Positions 23,582 to 31,021 of a stretch of DNA of 31,021 nucleotides are shown here, one piece after another. The stretch is from the NCBI GenBank assembly GCA_043778625.1, contig JAYWFU010000027.1, positions 1-31,021 on the forward strand, given 5' to 3'. The notes under the pieces were generated by a model that was not told the DNA's origin, did no database searches, and was given only the letters and a program-made list of their open reading frames with translations. Source of the stretch: JACMRI01 sp043778625. GTDB taxonomy: Bacteria > Bacteroidota > Bacteroidia > UBA4408. Position numbers and translations under genes: made by a program. Position 1 is the first letter of the stretch. Each line of letters opens with the position of its first letter.

Positions 23582-26500
23582 TTAAAAATCAAACGCTAAG
23601 CCTATACGAAACAAGCGAGGCAAGCCATAGTTATCAGGATTGTTTACCTTAACGGTATATAAATCGCGGTATGAAACAGGATCGAATGTTGACGCAATAG
23701 CAGCTTGTGCTACTGATGAATTTAAGTAACCATCGTTAGAAGCTAAACCTGTAGCACGATATACGTCAGTAATATTAACGTTGTTTAACACGTTTAATAT
23801 TTGTAAGTACACATTTATGTTTACTTCTTTTGATATACCATCAGCATCTTGCTTACCTACTTTTAACGCTATGTTTTTATCTACACGTACATCAAAACGA
23901 TAGTTCCAAGGTTTACGCGAACCGTTTAAGCTTCCGTCTAATGATGAACGTTGTGAAACTCCAATACTTACATCGTGTTCAGAATCTCCAGTAGTAATGT
24001 TTTTTTGGCGAGAATAAGGCGTACCGCTTGATAAATAAGAAGTTATGTTAAAACCTAAATCTCCAAATATTTTTTTGCCCCAACCATTACCAAATTCCGG
24101 TCCGTCGTAGTTTTCTTTGCTAAAGCGGTAATCCACATTAGCTACTAAATTATGGCGTTGATCAAAACTTAATGGCATAGGGTTACGCAGGGTTGGTACT
24201 CCTAAGTTTACTAAACCAAATGAACTTGAACTACCCGAACCTGTACCACTTGCAAACTGTAAGGTATAACTTGCAGTTAAAGCAATATTGCCTGTACGGC
24301 GTAAGTTAAAGGTAGAAGTTAAGCCCTTAACTGTACCAAAATCTACGTTAGCAAACGAGGTGTAGGTACGAGGATATGCGGCTGTGTACGAAACCGAGTT
24401 TATTTGATCTCTGTTTTCTTTATAAAAAGCTCTTAACTCTAATCCCGCCGATTTTGACTCGTTTAATACTTGTGAGAATCCTATTTCGTAATCAATAGTG
24501 CGTTCTGGTTTTAAATTTCCGTTATTGATAAAGCCGTTTGATACGTTTTCTAAGTTATATACATCAAAAATATCAAAACGATTGAAACCAGATGGACGCT
24601 GAACCAATACATCGTAATGCGCATGAAAACCTGCTACATCGGATATTGGGAACGCAAAACTTAAACGCGGCATTGGGTTAATTTGTGCCTTGTATTTTGT
24701 GAATGAATTAGCACTTAAATCTCTTGTAATTTTTTTAGAGTTAGTAGGGTCGACTAAGAATGGAGCTATTTTACCATCACTCGTTTTTTTGGCTAAATCA
24801 AACGGATCTTGTAACACTGATCCGTCGGCGTTGTACCAAGTAGTTGGTACGTCTTTACTAGGGTCGCGGTAACCAATTACATTATCCTTGTTAGGGTTGT
24901 TTACGTCGGATACATAAGGAATAAAATCAGCCCCAATATTACTTGGACGCTCTAAGCCTACAACATCTCCTGCGGTAACGGTATTAAACACAGAGTAATT
25001 ATCTTTTAATACATATTGGTTGGCATTGTAGTAATCAACACGTAAACCAATGTTAAAACGTAAATCTTTGTATTCGAACTTATCTTGAATATAACCAGCG
25101 GCATATATTGGTTTAAATGAACCAATGTTACGTTTTAAATTCCCGGCCGCATCTTTATCAGTAAAAAAGTCGTCGATATTAAACTTACCGTTTGTACGCT
25201 TACCTGTGTAATCAAAGCCATTATAGTTAACTATTTGCACTCCGTTAGTGTTTAATAGTTCATCTGCACTAAACATATTTAGCGAGAGTTTGTCTTTGTC
25301 AACTGCATCAATATCAATTAGTGTTCTGTCGTCAGTAATACCTAATTTGGTACGTAATTGCTTGTCGAAATTAGTTTGTGCCTCGGGCGTATATTCGTAT
25401 AATACTTCGTTAGTAATTGTTTTGTTTACATTATCAACCACCGATGCTCCTGTATTTTTAAAATCAAATGCTGCACCGTTACCTAGCTGTTTATTAGCTA
25501 ACTGGCGCATTTGCCCCCATAACGAAGCTGCCGTAAGGCTATAATTTCTGTTATTATTTTGCTCGTATTCAAACCCTAATTCTACCGCGTGGTTTTTAAA
25601 TAAATCGGCACTAATTGAACCGTTGGCTCTAAAACGATTTTGCTCCTCAATACTGTATCCGCTTACCGAGCGCCCAACATTAAACCACAATCCCGCTACA
25701 TTGCCTGGGCGCACACCATTGATTATTCCGTTACTTTGTGCAATAGTAAATATATTATTTAAGTGCCCATTAGGGTCGTCTTTATAAGCACTGTACACCC
25801 CTTGTGTGTAGTTGTCCAATGTTGGATTAATACCACCCGCAGTGTATTCAGTAATAGAATCATATTTTAAACTCAAATAACGTTGGTATGCAACTCCTCC
25901 AATAGTATCAGTTGGTTTAATAAAATCAGGGAAAATTGCAGTGCCTTTTTTTGGTGTAAACTTACCCACATACGCGTAATCAAAGGCATTTTGCTTTAGG
26001 CGAGCATCTTGGTCAGTATTAGAATAATGCTGATACCCTACCTGAAACGCAAAGTTAATATTGGTTACGGTTTGTGCAGTTTTGTCTTTGTCTTCAGCCG
26101 TTTTAGCTACTTGCCCAAATTTTAAATTGGTCTTAGCAAATACACGCCATGTTTTTTCAATGTTCTGAGAGTTATTATCGTTAGATAATAACGAATAATC
26201 GTAAATGTAGTTTTTTCCGTTAACGTAGTTGTAACTTCCGCCTAGGGTAAAAGTTGCATTTTTAGTAGGAGCAAACTCTAACTTACCGTTTAACGACACA
26301 TTAGACTGACGCACATTAGCACGGGCTTTTTGGAATTCAAAATCTCTGGCACGTAAAAAATCAGCTTCGTTAAATACCCCATTAGAACCTGCTACACGAC
26401 GTACTGGATTAGCTTTTATTGAATCCCACTTGCCTTGGTTAATTACCGTAGCTCCAGCACTTGATGGGTTAGGATCTTTTTGGGTAGTACCCTCACCTGC

Positions 26501-27331
26501 AATACTAAAACCTAGCTTGGTAAACTCGTTACCATCAGCATCTTTACCTTTAATGATTGGCCCAGTTAAATTACCACCTATAAAATTGTATTTGTAAGCA
26601 TCAGTTAACTGAGACGATATAGCCTCCACACCTCCCGCTAACTTGCGCGAAGCACCACTTGTAGTAATGTTAATTACCCCACCCGTAACGTTACCATAAC
26701 GTGCCGGAATACCTGAGGTAACTACATCTATTTGCTCTACACCACGTTGTGGCACCCCTTTGCCACCAATAGCGCGCTCACCATCAATCATTATATTAGC
26801 ACCATCGCCACGTTGCCCACGAATGTTTAAATCTGTTGAACGGTCGTTTGAACGACCAACACCTCCACCAGTAGCCACTACAGAGGCTAAATCTTTAGCG
26901 GCCATGTTTTGATATGCTTTTTTATCAATGGTGTTAGTTCCTCCACCACCAACATTAATTGGCGGATTTTTAAACTCATTAATAATTACAGGACCTAATT
27001 CAAAACCTTTTTTCATTGTTAAACTTAAAAAACGAGTTTGGTCAGAGGTAACCCCAACTTTTTCCATTTGTAAGGGAGAAAAGCCAACACAAGTCGCTTT
27101 CAATGTATAAGTACCTGCTTTTAATGGCTTAATAGTGTAGTTACCATCAAAATCTGTTTGCCCTTGGCCGACTATACTACCTCCTGTTAAAGCAACTACG
27201 TTAGCAAAAGGAATTGGTTGCTTTTCGTCGTCGAGCAATGTACCTTTAATTGCTCCTGCGCCTTGCTGCGCAAATGCTGTATTAGCAAGTAATGTAAATG
27301 CCGCTACAAATTTTAGTAAATTTTTAATCAT
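23582..27331 (-). CDS. TonB-dependent outer-membrane receptor
   Basis: A 1249-residue receptor. Residues 1-21 are the signal peptide (FTLLANTAFA). A carboxypeptidase-regulatory-like beta domain follows at 27-107 (GAIKGTLLDDEKQPIPFANV ... GFSPLQMEKVGV). The plug domain spans about 128-230 with DLNIRGQRG, IMIDGERA and the hallmark GIPARYGNVTGGVINITT at 207-224. The remainder is the 22-strand barrel, ending LFRIGLAFDF with the C-terminal Phe needed for barrel assembly. It lacks a SusD partner; instead it is followed by a secreted protein and a PorV-like barrel, so it more likely belongs to that surface complex than to glycan import. First gene of the operon, with a good promoter about 70 bases upstream. 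Confidence 0.93.
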   Translation of the reverse strand: MIKNLLKFVAAFTLLANTAFAQQGAGAIKGTLLDDEKQPIPFANVVALTGGSIVGQGQTDFDGNYTIKPLKAGTYTLKATCVGFSPLQMEKVGVTSDQTRFLSLTMKKGFELGPVIINEFKNPPINVGGGGTNTIDKKAYQNMAAKDLASVVATGGGVGRSNDRSTDLNIRGQRGDGANIMIDGERAIGGKGVPQRGVEQIDVVTSGIPARYGNVTGGVINITTSGASRKLAGGVEAISSQLTDAYKYNFIGGNLTGPIIKGKDADGNEFTKLGFSIAGEGTTQKDPNPSSAGATVINQGKWDSIKANPVRRVAGSNGVFNEADFLRARDFEFQKARANVRQSNVSLNGKLEFAPTKNATFTLGGSYNYVNGKNYIYDYSLLSNDNNSQNIEKTWRVFAKTNLKFGQVAKTAEDKDKTAQTVTNINFAFQVGYQHYSNTDQDARLKQNAFDYAYVGKFTPKKGTAIFPDFIKPTDTIGGVAYQRYLSLKYDSITEYTAGGINPTLDNYTQGVYSAYKDDPNGHLNNIFTIAQSNGIINGVRPGNVAGLWFNVGRSVSGYSIEEQNRFRANGSISADLFKNHAVELGFEYEQNNNRNYSLTAASLWGQMRQLANKQLGNGAAFDFKNTGASVVDNVNKTITNEVLYEYTPEAQTNFDKQLRTKLGITDDRTLIDIDAVDKDKLSLNMFSADELLNTNGVQIVNYNGFDYTGKRTNGKFNIDDFFTDKDAAGNLKRNIGSFKPIYAAGYIQDKFEYKDLRFNIGLRVDYYNANQYVLKDNYSVFNTVTAGDVVGLERPSNIGADFIPYVSDVNNPNKDNVIGYRDPSKDVPTTWYNADGSVLQDPFDLAKKTSDGKIAPFLVDPTNSKKITRDLSANSFTKYKAQINPMPRLSFAFPISDVAGFHAHYDVLVQRPSGFNRFDIFDVYNLENVSNGFINNGNLKPERTIDYEIGFSQVLNESKSAGLELRAFYKENRDQINSVSYTAAYPRTYTSFANVDFGTVKGLTSTFNLRRTGNIALTASYTLQFASGTGSGSSSSFGLVNLGVPTLRNPMPLSFDQRHNLVANVDYRFSKENYDGPEFGNGWGKKIFGDLGFNITSYLSSGTPYSRQKNITTGDSEHDVSIGVSQRSSLDGSLNGSRKPWNYRFDVRVDKNIALKVGKQDADGISKEVNINVYLQILNVLNNVNITDVYRATGLASNDGYLNSSVAQAAIASTFDPVSYRDLYTVKVNNPDNYGLPRLFRIGLAFDF

Positions 27332-27405
27332 TGGTTTGAGAACTTTATTTGTTAGTGTTATATGTTAATGGATATTAATTTTATGTTAAATCTTTTTACA
27401 GAATG

Positions 27406-27436
27406 CGAAAATAGCAACTCTATTGGTTTATACAAA
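27406..27436 (-). promoter_or_regulatory. Promoter of the TonB receptor operon
   Basis: On the minus strand TTTG (27436-27433), 19 bases, TATTTTCG (27413-27406): good -33 and spacing with two mismatches in the -7 box. It predicts a leader of about 70 bases. Confidence 0.45.
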
Positions 27437-27566
27437 AAAATGTTTCATTTAATTGATTGTGCTAATTTGAGTATAATTAACTTAAAAACAGGTTTGAAGT
27501 TAATAAATGGCGGTTTTGGGGTTGTAATTGGAGGGTAATTAATTGTCAACGCATGTATTGGTGGGT

Positions 27567-27798
27567 AACCACCCCGCCCGCTGGACACCCCTCCTTTAAA
27601 AGGAGGGGAATAGCATGGTGTGAATATTTGAGCGGATTATGTTGTTTTATAGCTGATATAATAAGATGTTTTAAATGTTTCGTGGGGACACGAAACATGG
27701 CGCAACGACAAATAATACAAAAAACATATATTCCAATATTATATTCACACCACGAATTCCCCTCCTCTGGAGGGGTACCATTTATGGCGGGGTGGGTT
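27567..27798. repeat. 232-bp composite palindromic (REP/MITE-like) element
   Basis: The left arm 27567-27627 (AACCACCCCGCC, a CCCCTCC..GGAGGGG hairpin, GGTGTGAATAT) is repeated in inverted form at 27741-27798 (ATATTCACACC, CCCCTCC..GGAGGGG, GGCGGGGTGGGTT). The centre holds a third, perfect hairpin ATGTTTCGTG/CACGAAACAT (27675-27698, loop GGGA). It carries no transposase; the plus-strand frame through it is not coding. Such C-rich palindromes are dispersed in Bacteroidota genomes and are probably mobilised in trans. It lies between the PKD lipoprotein gene and the TonB operon and may end transcription of the former. Confidence 0.8.
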
Positions 27799-27840
27799 CT
27801 TAATGCTATTTAACTATTGGAATAATTAACAGGTAGTTAA

Positions 27841-28959
27841 TTACGGATAGGCTACGCTCCACTGTGTTTTGGTGCTTTGTATGGGTATAGAGTCGTTAGG
27901 GTTGGCAGTGTTATATAGCCAAGCCTTGTAGCCGAGTTTTAATTTGTAGGTTTTTTGATGTGTTTCGTTAAGGTGGTAAGAGGTTGATTCGTCAATAGTA
28001 AAATAACTGGTATTAGGTTGTTGCCAACGCCTATTATTACTGCTGTATTGTGCGGTAGGAGTGGAATACTGAATGTGTACTTTGCTAAAATAATTAGTAG
28101 TGTCAGCGTTAACATCCACTACGGAGTAAGTAAAATCAGCATTGTTGTTAGGGAGCGTGTTGTTAGGGTCATAATAATACTCACGGTTGTAAGAGGATGA
28201 GCAGCCTACATTGTTTACCGTTAAACTTAAATTATAAATGGTATAGTTAGAAAGGGATAATGTAACTGATTGTGTAGTATCTATAAACATAGAGTCTTGC
28301 GCCCATGAGTAGCTTGCAAAGTTAGTATTGGCTACTAATTGTAGGATGGAGTCGTTTGTGGTGGATATTGTAAACTGTGGGTTGCAGGTACTACCTTTGG
28401 TAACGTCAATATAATTGCACAACGTATGTGTGTTACTATTTAGAGTAGTGGTTAGGCACACGTTACGAAAGCCTGCCGTAGTGTAGGTGTGCGAGGGTTG
28501 CGCTAAAGCAGAGTTAACGGTAGTGTCGCCAAAATCCCAATTAAAAATACAGTTAGGCGTAGTGTTAGTAGCTTTAAAATTAATGGTGCGGTGTGGGTTA
28601 ATGGTGTTTTTATCTACTAAAAAATCTCTCCTACCCACCGCTAATACATTACTAATATTTTGGCCTATTGTTCCGTTGGCACGAGTTGTATTATCCAATA
28701 ATTCTATTAACAATTCGTTGCCACAACGTGTGCAGTTTTGTTGTTTTAATTGCCCTCGCAACGCTATTATGTTATTGTGTTGGGTGTGGTAATCAGTAAA
28801 CATATAATAGTTGTTTTTGCCCGCCTCTAATAGTTCGGGGGTATTGTTTACTGTACCATTAAAATAAAAAACAACTTCGGTTTCGGTGGTTGTTACTTCT
28901 TTTTTTTTGCAGCCTACGCCTAGTATTAGTAAGGTTATGAATATAATTATAGGTTTCAT
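27841..28959 (-). CDS. PKD-domain lipoprotein
   Basis: A 372-residue lipoprotein: signal MKPIIIFITLLILGVGC with Cys17 as lipidation site, then KKK. A PKD fold occupies about residues 125-190, with the signature FNWDFGDTT at 139-147 and HTYTTAGFRNVCLTTT at 157-172. A second beta-rich region with a paired Cys and Tyr/Asn-rich strands follows. PKD domains are extracellular adhesion or scaffold modules. It is third in the operon after the sigma factor and the membrane/barrel protein (6-base gap), so it may be a surface sensor or output of that system. Ligand unknown. Confidence 0.85.
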   Translation of the reverse strand: MKPIIIFITLLILGVGCKKKEVTTTETEVVFYFNGTVNNTPELLEAGKNNYYMFTDYHTQHNNIIALRGQLKQQNCTRCGNELLIELLDNTTRANGTIGQNISNVLAVGRRDFLVDKNTINPHRTINFKATNTTPNCIFNWDFGDTTVNSALAQPSHTYTTAGFRNVCLTTTLNSNTHTLCNYIDVTKGSTCNPQFTISTTNDSILQLVANTNFASYSWAQDSMFIDTTQSVTLSLSNYTIYNLSLTVNNVGCSSSYNREYYYDPNNTLPNNNADFTYSVVDVNADTTNYFSKVHIQYSTPTAQYSSNNRRWQQPNTSYFTIDESTSYHLNETHQKTYKLKLGYKAWLYNTANPNDSIPIQSTKTQWSVAYP

Positions 28960-28965
28960 AATTGA

Positions 28966-30333
28966 TTATTTATTTAGGTTAAATAATTGATACCCCACCC
29001 CTACCGAAACACTGTACGGATTGCGGTTGTAGTAGATTCCTTGTTGTGGTTTTACGATACTAGTAACTGCGCAAGTAACGGTGGCATTAATTAATAGTTG
29101 CTTAGCTATTTGGTAATTATAACTTGTTACCGCACTAGCAGCTAATGTGTTGTAAGCACTGGTGTAGCCAATGGCTTTTTGTGTGGCTTCGCCCTCAGTG
29201 GTAATAGTGCCTAACGCCGTAATTAAGTATGCGCCTTGTGCGCCCAAGCCTAGGCTGTGTTTATTATTTAGCCTATAATTTAATAGTACGGGCAATTGCG
29301 CAAAAAGTATTTTTTTGTTGTGCAGTATTTTGTATTGCGCAGTGCTACCAAAGTCATAATTTTTATCAGTAAACTTTTGTTGTAAATCGGCATCGCCCAG
29401 TAAATTAGCTTGTAACGCAGTGTATAGGTATAGTTTTGGAGTTAGGTTAATAGTTGCGCCAACACCTAGATAACCCACACTATTAAACAAACTAGCTTTG
29501 GTTACGGGAGTGGTTACTATGTTATTAATTATAGGAATACCCGCAACTAATAGCAACTTATTGCGTTGTTTAGGGGCTAAAAGCAAGCTAGGTATTTTTA
29601 GAACTGTGGGTTCTAAATAAGCATATTGTTTGTTGTTAATATGTGCCATAAAATTAGCATACCAATTGGTTATGTAGGCTAACGATAATTTGTTGTTAGC
29701 CTCTAATGGCATTGGCGTTAGTTCCTCGGGGGCAATGCTTGTATTTGTATTGGTTGGCTCGTTATTGTTTGTGTTGTGTGCCAATAATGGATTGCTATTG
29801 CTGTTGTGCCAATATTTATTTATTTTGTTACTTGCTTTAGGTGTGCGCTTATTGGCAATAGGTGTACTTATCTGATTATGTAGTGTGTTGGTGCTAGCTG
29901 TGTTCAATGGGTTGTTGTTAGCGGCCTTAATTAAGGCTGGGCTAGTAGTTTTTTCAACTTTTTGCGCTGTTGTGGTGTTGGTACTATTGTTGGCGTTGTT
30001 GGTTATGGATACAGTCTCTGTTATGAGTTGCTTATTCGTTAATTGCTTATTGTTGGTTGATGTAGTAATAGCCGTATTATATGTTGAATTGGTGTGTTGT
30101 TGAGTGTTGTAAGTATTATTATTTTTAGTTGAAAAATAGATTATAAAAGTTGTGCCCAATGCCAACAAAGCAACACAACCCAAACTCCACCACCATAGTA
30201 GTAGTTTTTTGCTGCGTTTTTTATTATTAATAAGAGCCGCGGCCTTTTGCCAATCGGCATCAGTAGCAATAAAATCCTGCTGGTTAGTGGCTTGCTTAAA
30301 TAAATTGTCGAGATTGTTGTTATTGTTTTCCAT
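28966..30333 (-). CDS. Anti-sigma-like membrane protein fused to an outer-membrane barrel domain
   Basis: A 455-residue protein directly after an ECF sigma gene, overlapping it by 14 bases. Residues 1-43 are a polar cytoplasmic part (DNLFKQATNQQDF, DADWQKAAALI), the place of an anti-sigma domain. Residues 44-67 form a membrane helix (LLLWWWSLGCVALLALG) preceded by KKRSKK, so the N-terminus faces the cytoplasm. Residues 70-215 are an Asn/Thr-rich linker. Residues 245-455 look like an outer-membrane barrel: YLGVGATINLTPKLYLYTAL, LPVLLNYRLNNKHSLGLGAQG, SVSVGVGYQLFNLNK. Inferred role: hold the sigma factor until an envelope signal is sensed. No anti-sigma motif is certain. Confidence 0.75.
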   Translation of the reverse strand: MENNNNNLDNLFKQATNQQDFIATDADWQKAAALINNKKRSKKLLLWWWSLGCVALLALGTTFIIYFSTKNNNTYNTQQHTNSTYNTAITTSTNNKQLTNKQLITETVSITNNANNSTNTTTAQKVEKTTSPALIKAANNNPLNTASTNTLHNQISTPIANKRTPKASNKINKYWHNSNSNPLLAHNTNNNEPTNTNTSIAPEELTPMPLEANNKLSLAYITNWYANFMAHINNKQYAYLEPTVLKIPSLLLAPKQRNKLLLVAGIPIINNIVTTPVTKASLFNSVGYLGVGATINLTPKLYLYTALQANLLGDADLQQKFTDKNYDFGSTAQYKILHNKKILFAQLPVLLNYRLNNKHSLGLGAQGAYLITALGTITTEGEATQKAIGYTSAYNTLAASAVTSYNYQIAKQLLINATVTCAVTSIVKPQQGIYYNRNPYSVSVGVGYQLFNLNK

Positions 30334-30904
30334 TGGTGCTAAAAGGTTGAGTTAGCGTATTGAGTTTTTGTTTGAGCATATTACGTGCTTTATTAAGATG
30401 CCAACGGCTTGCTTCCTCTGTTAAATCGAGCGCTTCGCCTATTTCTTTATGGCTATATCCGTCTATTGCAAATAAGTTAAACACGGTTTTGGTAGGGTCT
30501 TTAAGTTGGGCTATTAATTTTAGTAAATCGTTGGCGTGTAGTTTTTCGTCAGGTAAATTATAATTAGTACCCGCATCATAATAATCAGGTATTGCCTCGC
30601 CAGTAAGGTTTACGGTAATGGAATAGTTTTTATGTTTGCGATAATCGTCAATAGCAGTATTGGTGGCAATGCGTTTTATCCAAGCTTCTAGGTTTTCGTT
30701 TTTGTTAATGTGTTGTAGATTAGTAATTATTTTTAAAAACGCATCGTTGCACAAATTTACAGCATCGTCTCTATTGTTTTTGTAACGGCTACATACACGC
30801 ATTAACACAGGGAAACAAAAGTTATATAACTTTTGTTGCGCCAAACGATTGTCGTTAATACATTCGTTAATGGTAGTGTATATTTCAGAGTTACTGTTGC
30901 TCAA
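30320..30904 (-). CDS. ECF-type RNA polymerase sigma factor
   Basis: A 194-residue sigma-70 family factor with only regions 2 and 4, as in ECF factors. Region 2 spans 25-92 (LYNFCFPVLMRVCSRY, then DAFLKIITNL and EAWIKRIATNTAIDDYRKHK, the -10-binding helix). Region 4 spans 135-182 with LFAIDGYSHKEIGEALDLTEEASRWHLNKARNML split around the helix-turn-helix. The start is a TTG at 30904-30902: upstream in frame there is a stop and no ATG. The gene overlaps the next one by 14 bases, the usual sigma/anti-sigma coupling. Its target promoters, probably including its own operon, are not identifiable here. Confidence 0.93.
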   Translation of the reverse strand: MSNSNSEIYTTINECINDNRLAQQKLYNFCFPVLMRVCSRYKNNRDDAVNLCNDAFLKIITNLQHINKNENLEAWIKRIATNTAIDDYRKHKNYSITVNLTGEAIPDYYDAGTNYNLPDEKLHANDLLKLIAQLKDPTKTVFNLFAIDGYSHKEIGEALDLTEEASRWHLNKARNMLKQKLNTLTQPFSTNGKQ

Positions 30905-30923
30905 GGGGTATTTGGTTATTTAA

Positions 30924-30962
30924 AAAAACGCAGTAGTTATATTTCAAACATACTGCGTTTTT
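30924..30962. terminator. Bidirectional-looking terminator hairpin upstream of the sigma gene
   Basis: AAAAACGCAGTA (30924-30935) and TACTGCGTTTTT (30951-30962) form a perfect 12-bp stem with a 15-base loop and A/T runs on both sides. On the minus strand it would stop a gene entering from beyond the right edge. It also overlaps the candidate promoter of the sigma gene. Confidence 0.7.
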
Positions 30963-30977
30963 ATTCATTAACTCAAC
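30945..30977 (-). promoter_or_regulatory. Candidate sigma-operon promoter inside the hairpin
   Basis: On the minus strand TATGTTTG (30952-30945) is a perfect -7 box and GTTG (30977-30974) lies 21 bases upstream. Transcription would start near 30940, in the hairpin loop, about 36 bases before the TTG start. Confidence 0.4.
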
Positions 30978-31021
30978 ATTTAATTGTTTTTTTACTCTTT
31001 TATTAATTTGCTAATTGTACT

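Noticed and set aside
27567..27798. CRISPR array
   Set aside because: The repeats are inverted hairpins, not regularly spaced direct repeats, and no cas gene is present.
27553..27813. 86-codon plus-strand frame
   Set aside because: It is translated straight through the palindromic element.
29690..30355. Leu/Val-rich plus-strand frames opposite the anti-sigma-like gene
   Set aside because: They are the antisense of the Asn/Thr-rich linker, which yields Leu/Val codons on the other strand.

Overview
The window is AT-rich and reads as a chromosome segment of a Bacteroidota bacterium. The signs are a SusC-like TonB-dependent receptor ending in Phe, a PorV/PorQ-like outer-membrane protein, a secretion-type C-terminal domain, an ECF sigma factor paired with a membrane/beta-barrel partner, near absence of Shine-Dalgarno sequences, and promoters of the Bacteroidota type (TTTG, about 19 bases, TAnnTTTG). 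I cannot place it below phylum with confidence; Chitinophagales or a similar lineage would fit.

Bases 1-9440 are an accessory/defence region, all on the minus strand. Read in the direction of transcription it holds a lone exported protein (9372-8863), a five-gene defence operon hsdM-hsdS-abiEi-abiEii-hsdR (8412-699), and the start of a ParD-type antitoxin that runs off the left edge (238-1). The units are separated by large imperfect palindromes (8677-8855 and 427-561) whose ends carry inverted GCxTAAC/GTTAxGC cores, with another core at 9424-9438. This is the layout of cassettes divided by attC-like sites, though no integrase is in view and an 8-kb cassette would be exceptional. The AbiE toxin-antitoxin pair sits inside the type I restriction operon, is fused to hsdR by two 4-base ATGA overlaps, and has its own consensus promoter overlapped by a perfect 15-bp inverted repeat, so restriction may be under antitoxin control.

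Bases 9440-17000 are mostly core functions: an outer-membrane barrel protein, then a plus-strand run of DUF2452 protein, WecB-type UDP-GlcNAc 2-epimerase, RmuC and an OsmC-family protein. A 41-residue lipoprotein gene lies convergent to and overlapping the OsmC gene. Next is a fused alpha/beta 2-oxo acid dehydrogenase E1, with a promoter that fixes its start at 16883. A lipoprotein pseudogene (17017-17789) broken by one nonsense codon and one lost G follows, then tRNA-Asp(GTC) with a strong terminator.

Bases 18089-27331 form one minus-strand operon: TonB-dependent receptor, a 1428-residue secreted protein with calcium-binding-like motifs and a secretion-type C-terminus, and a PorV/PorQ-like barrel, closed by a clear terminator. 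These look like one surface machine for export or uptake. A 232-bp composite palindromic (REP/MITE-like) element fills the gap upstream. The right end is a second regulatory operon: ECF sigma factor (TTG start), a protein joining an anti-sigma-like membrane segment to an outer-membrane barrel domain through a long Asn/Thr linker, and a PKD-domain lipoprotein.
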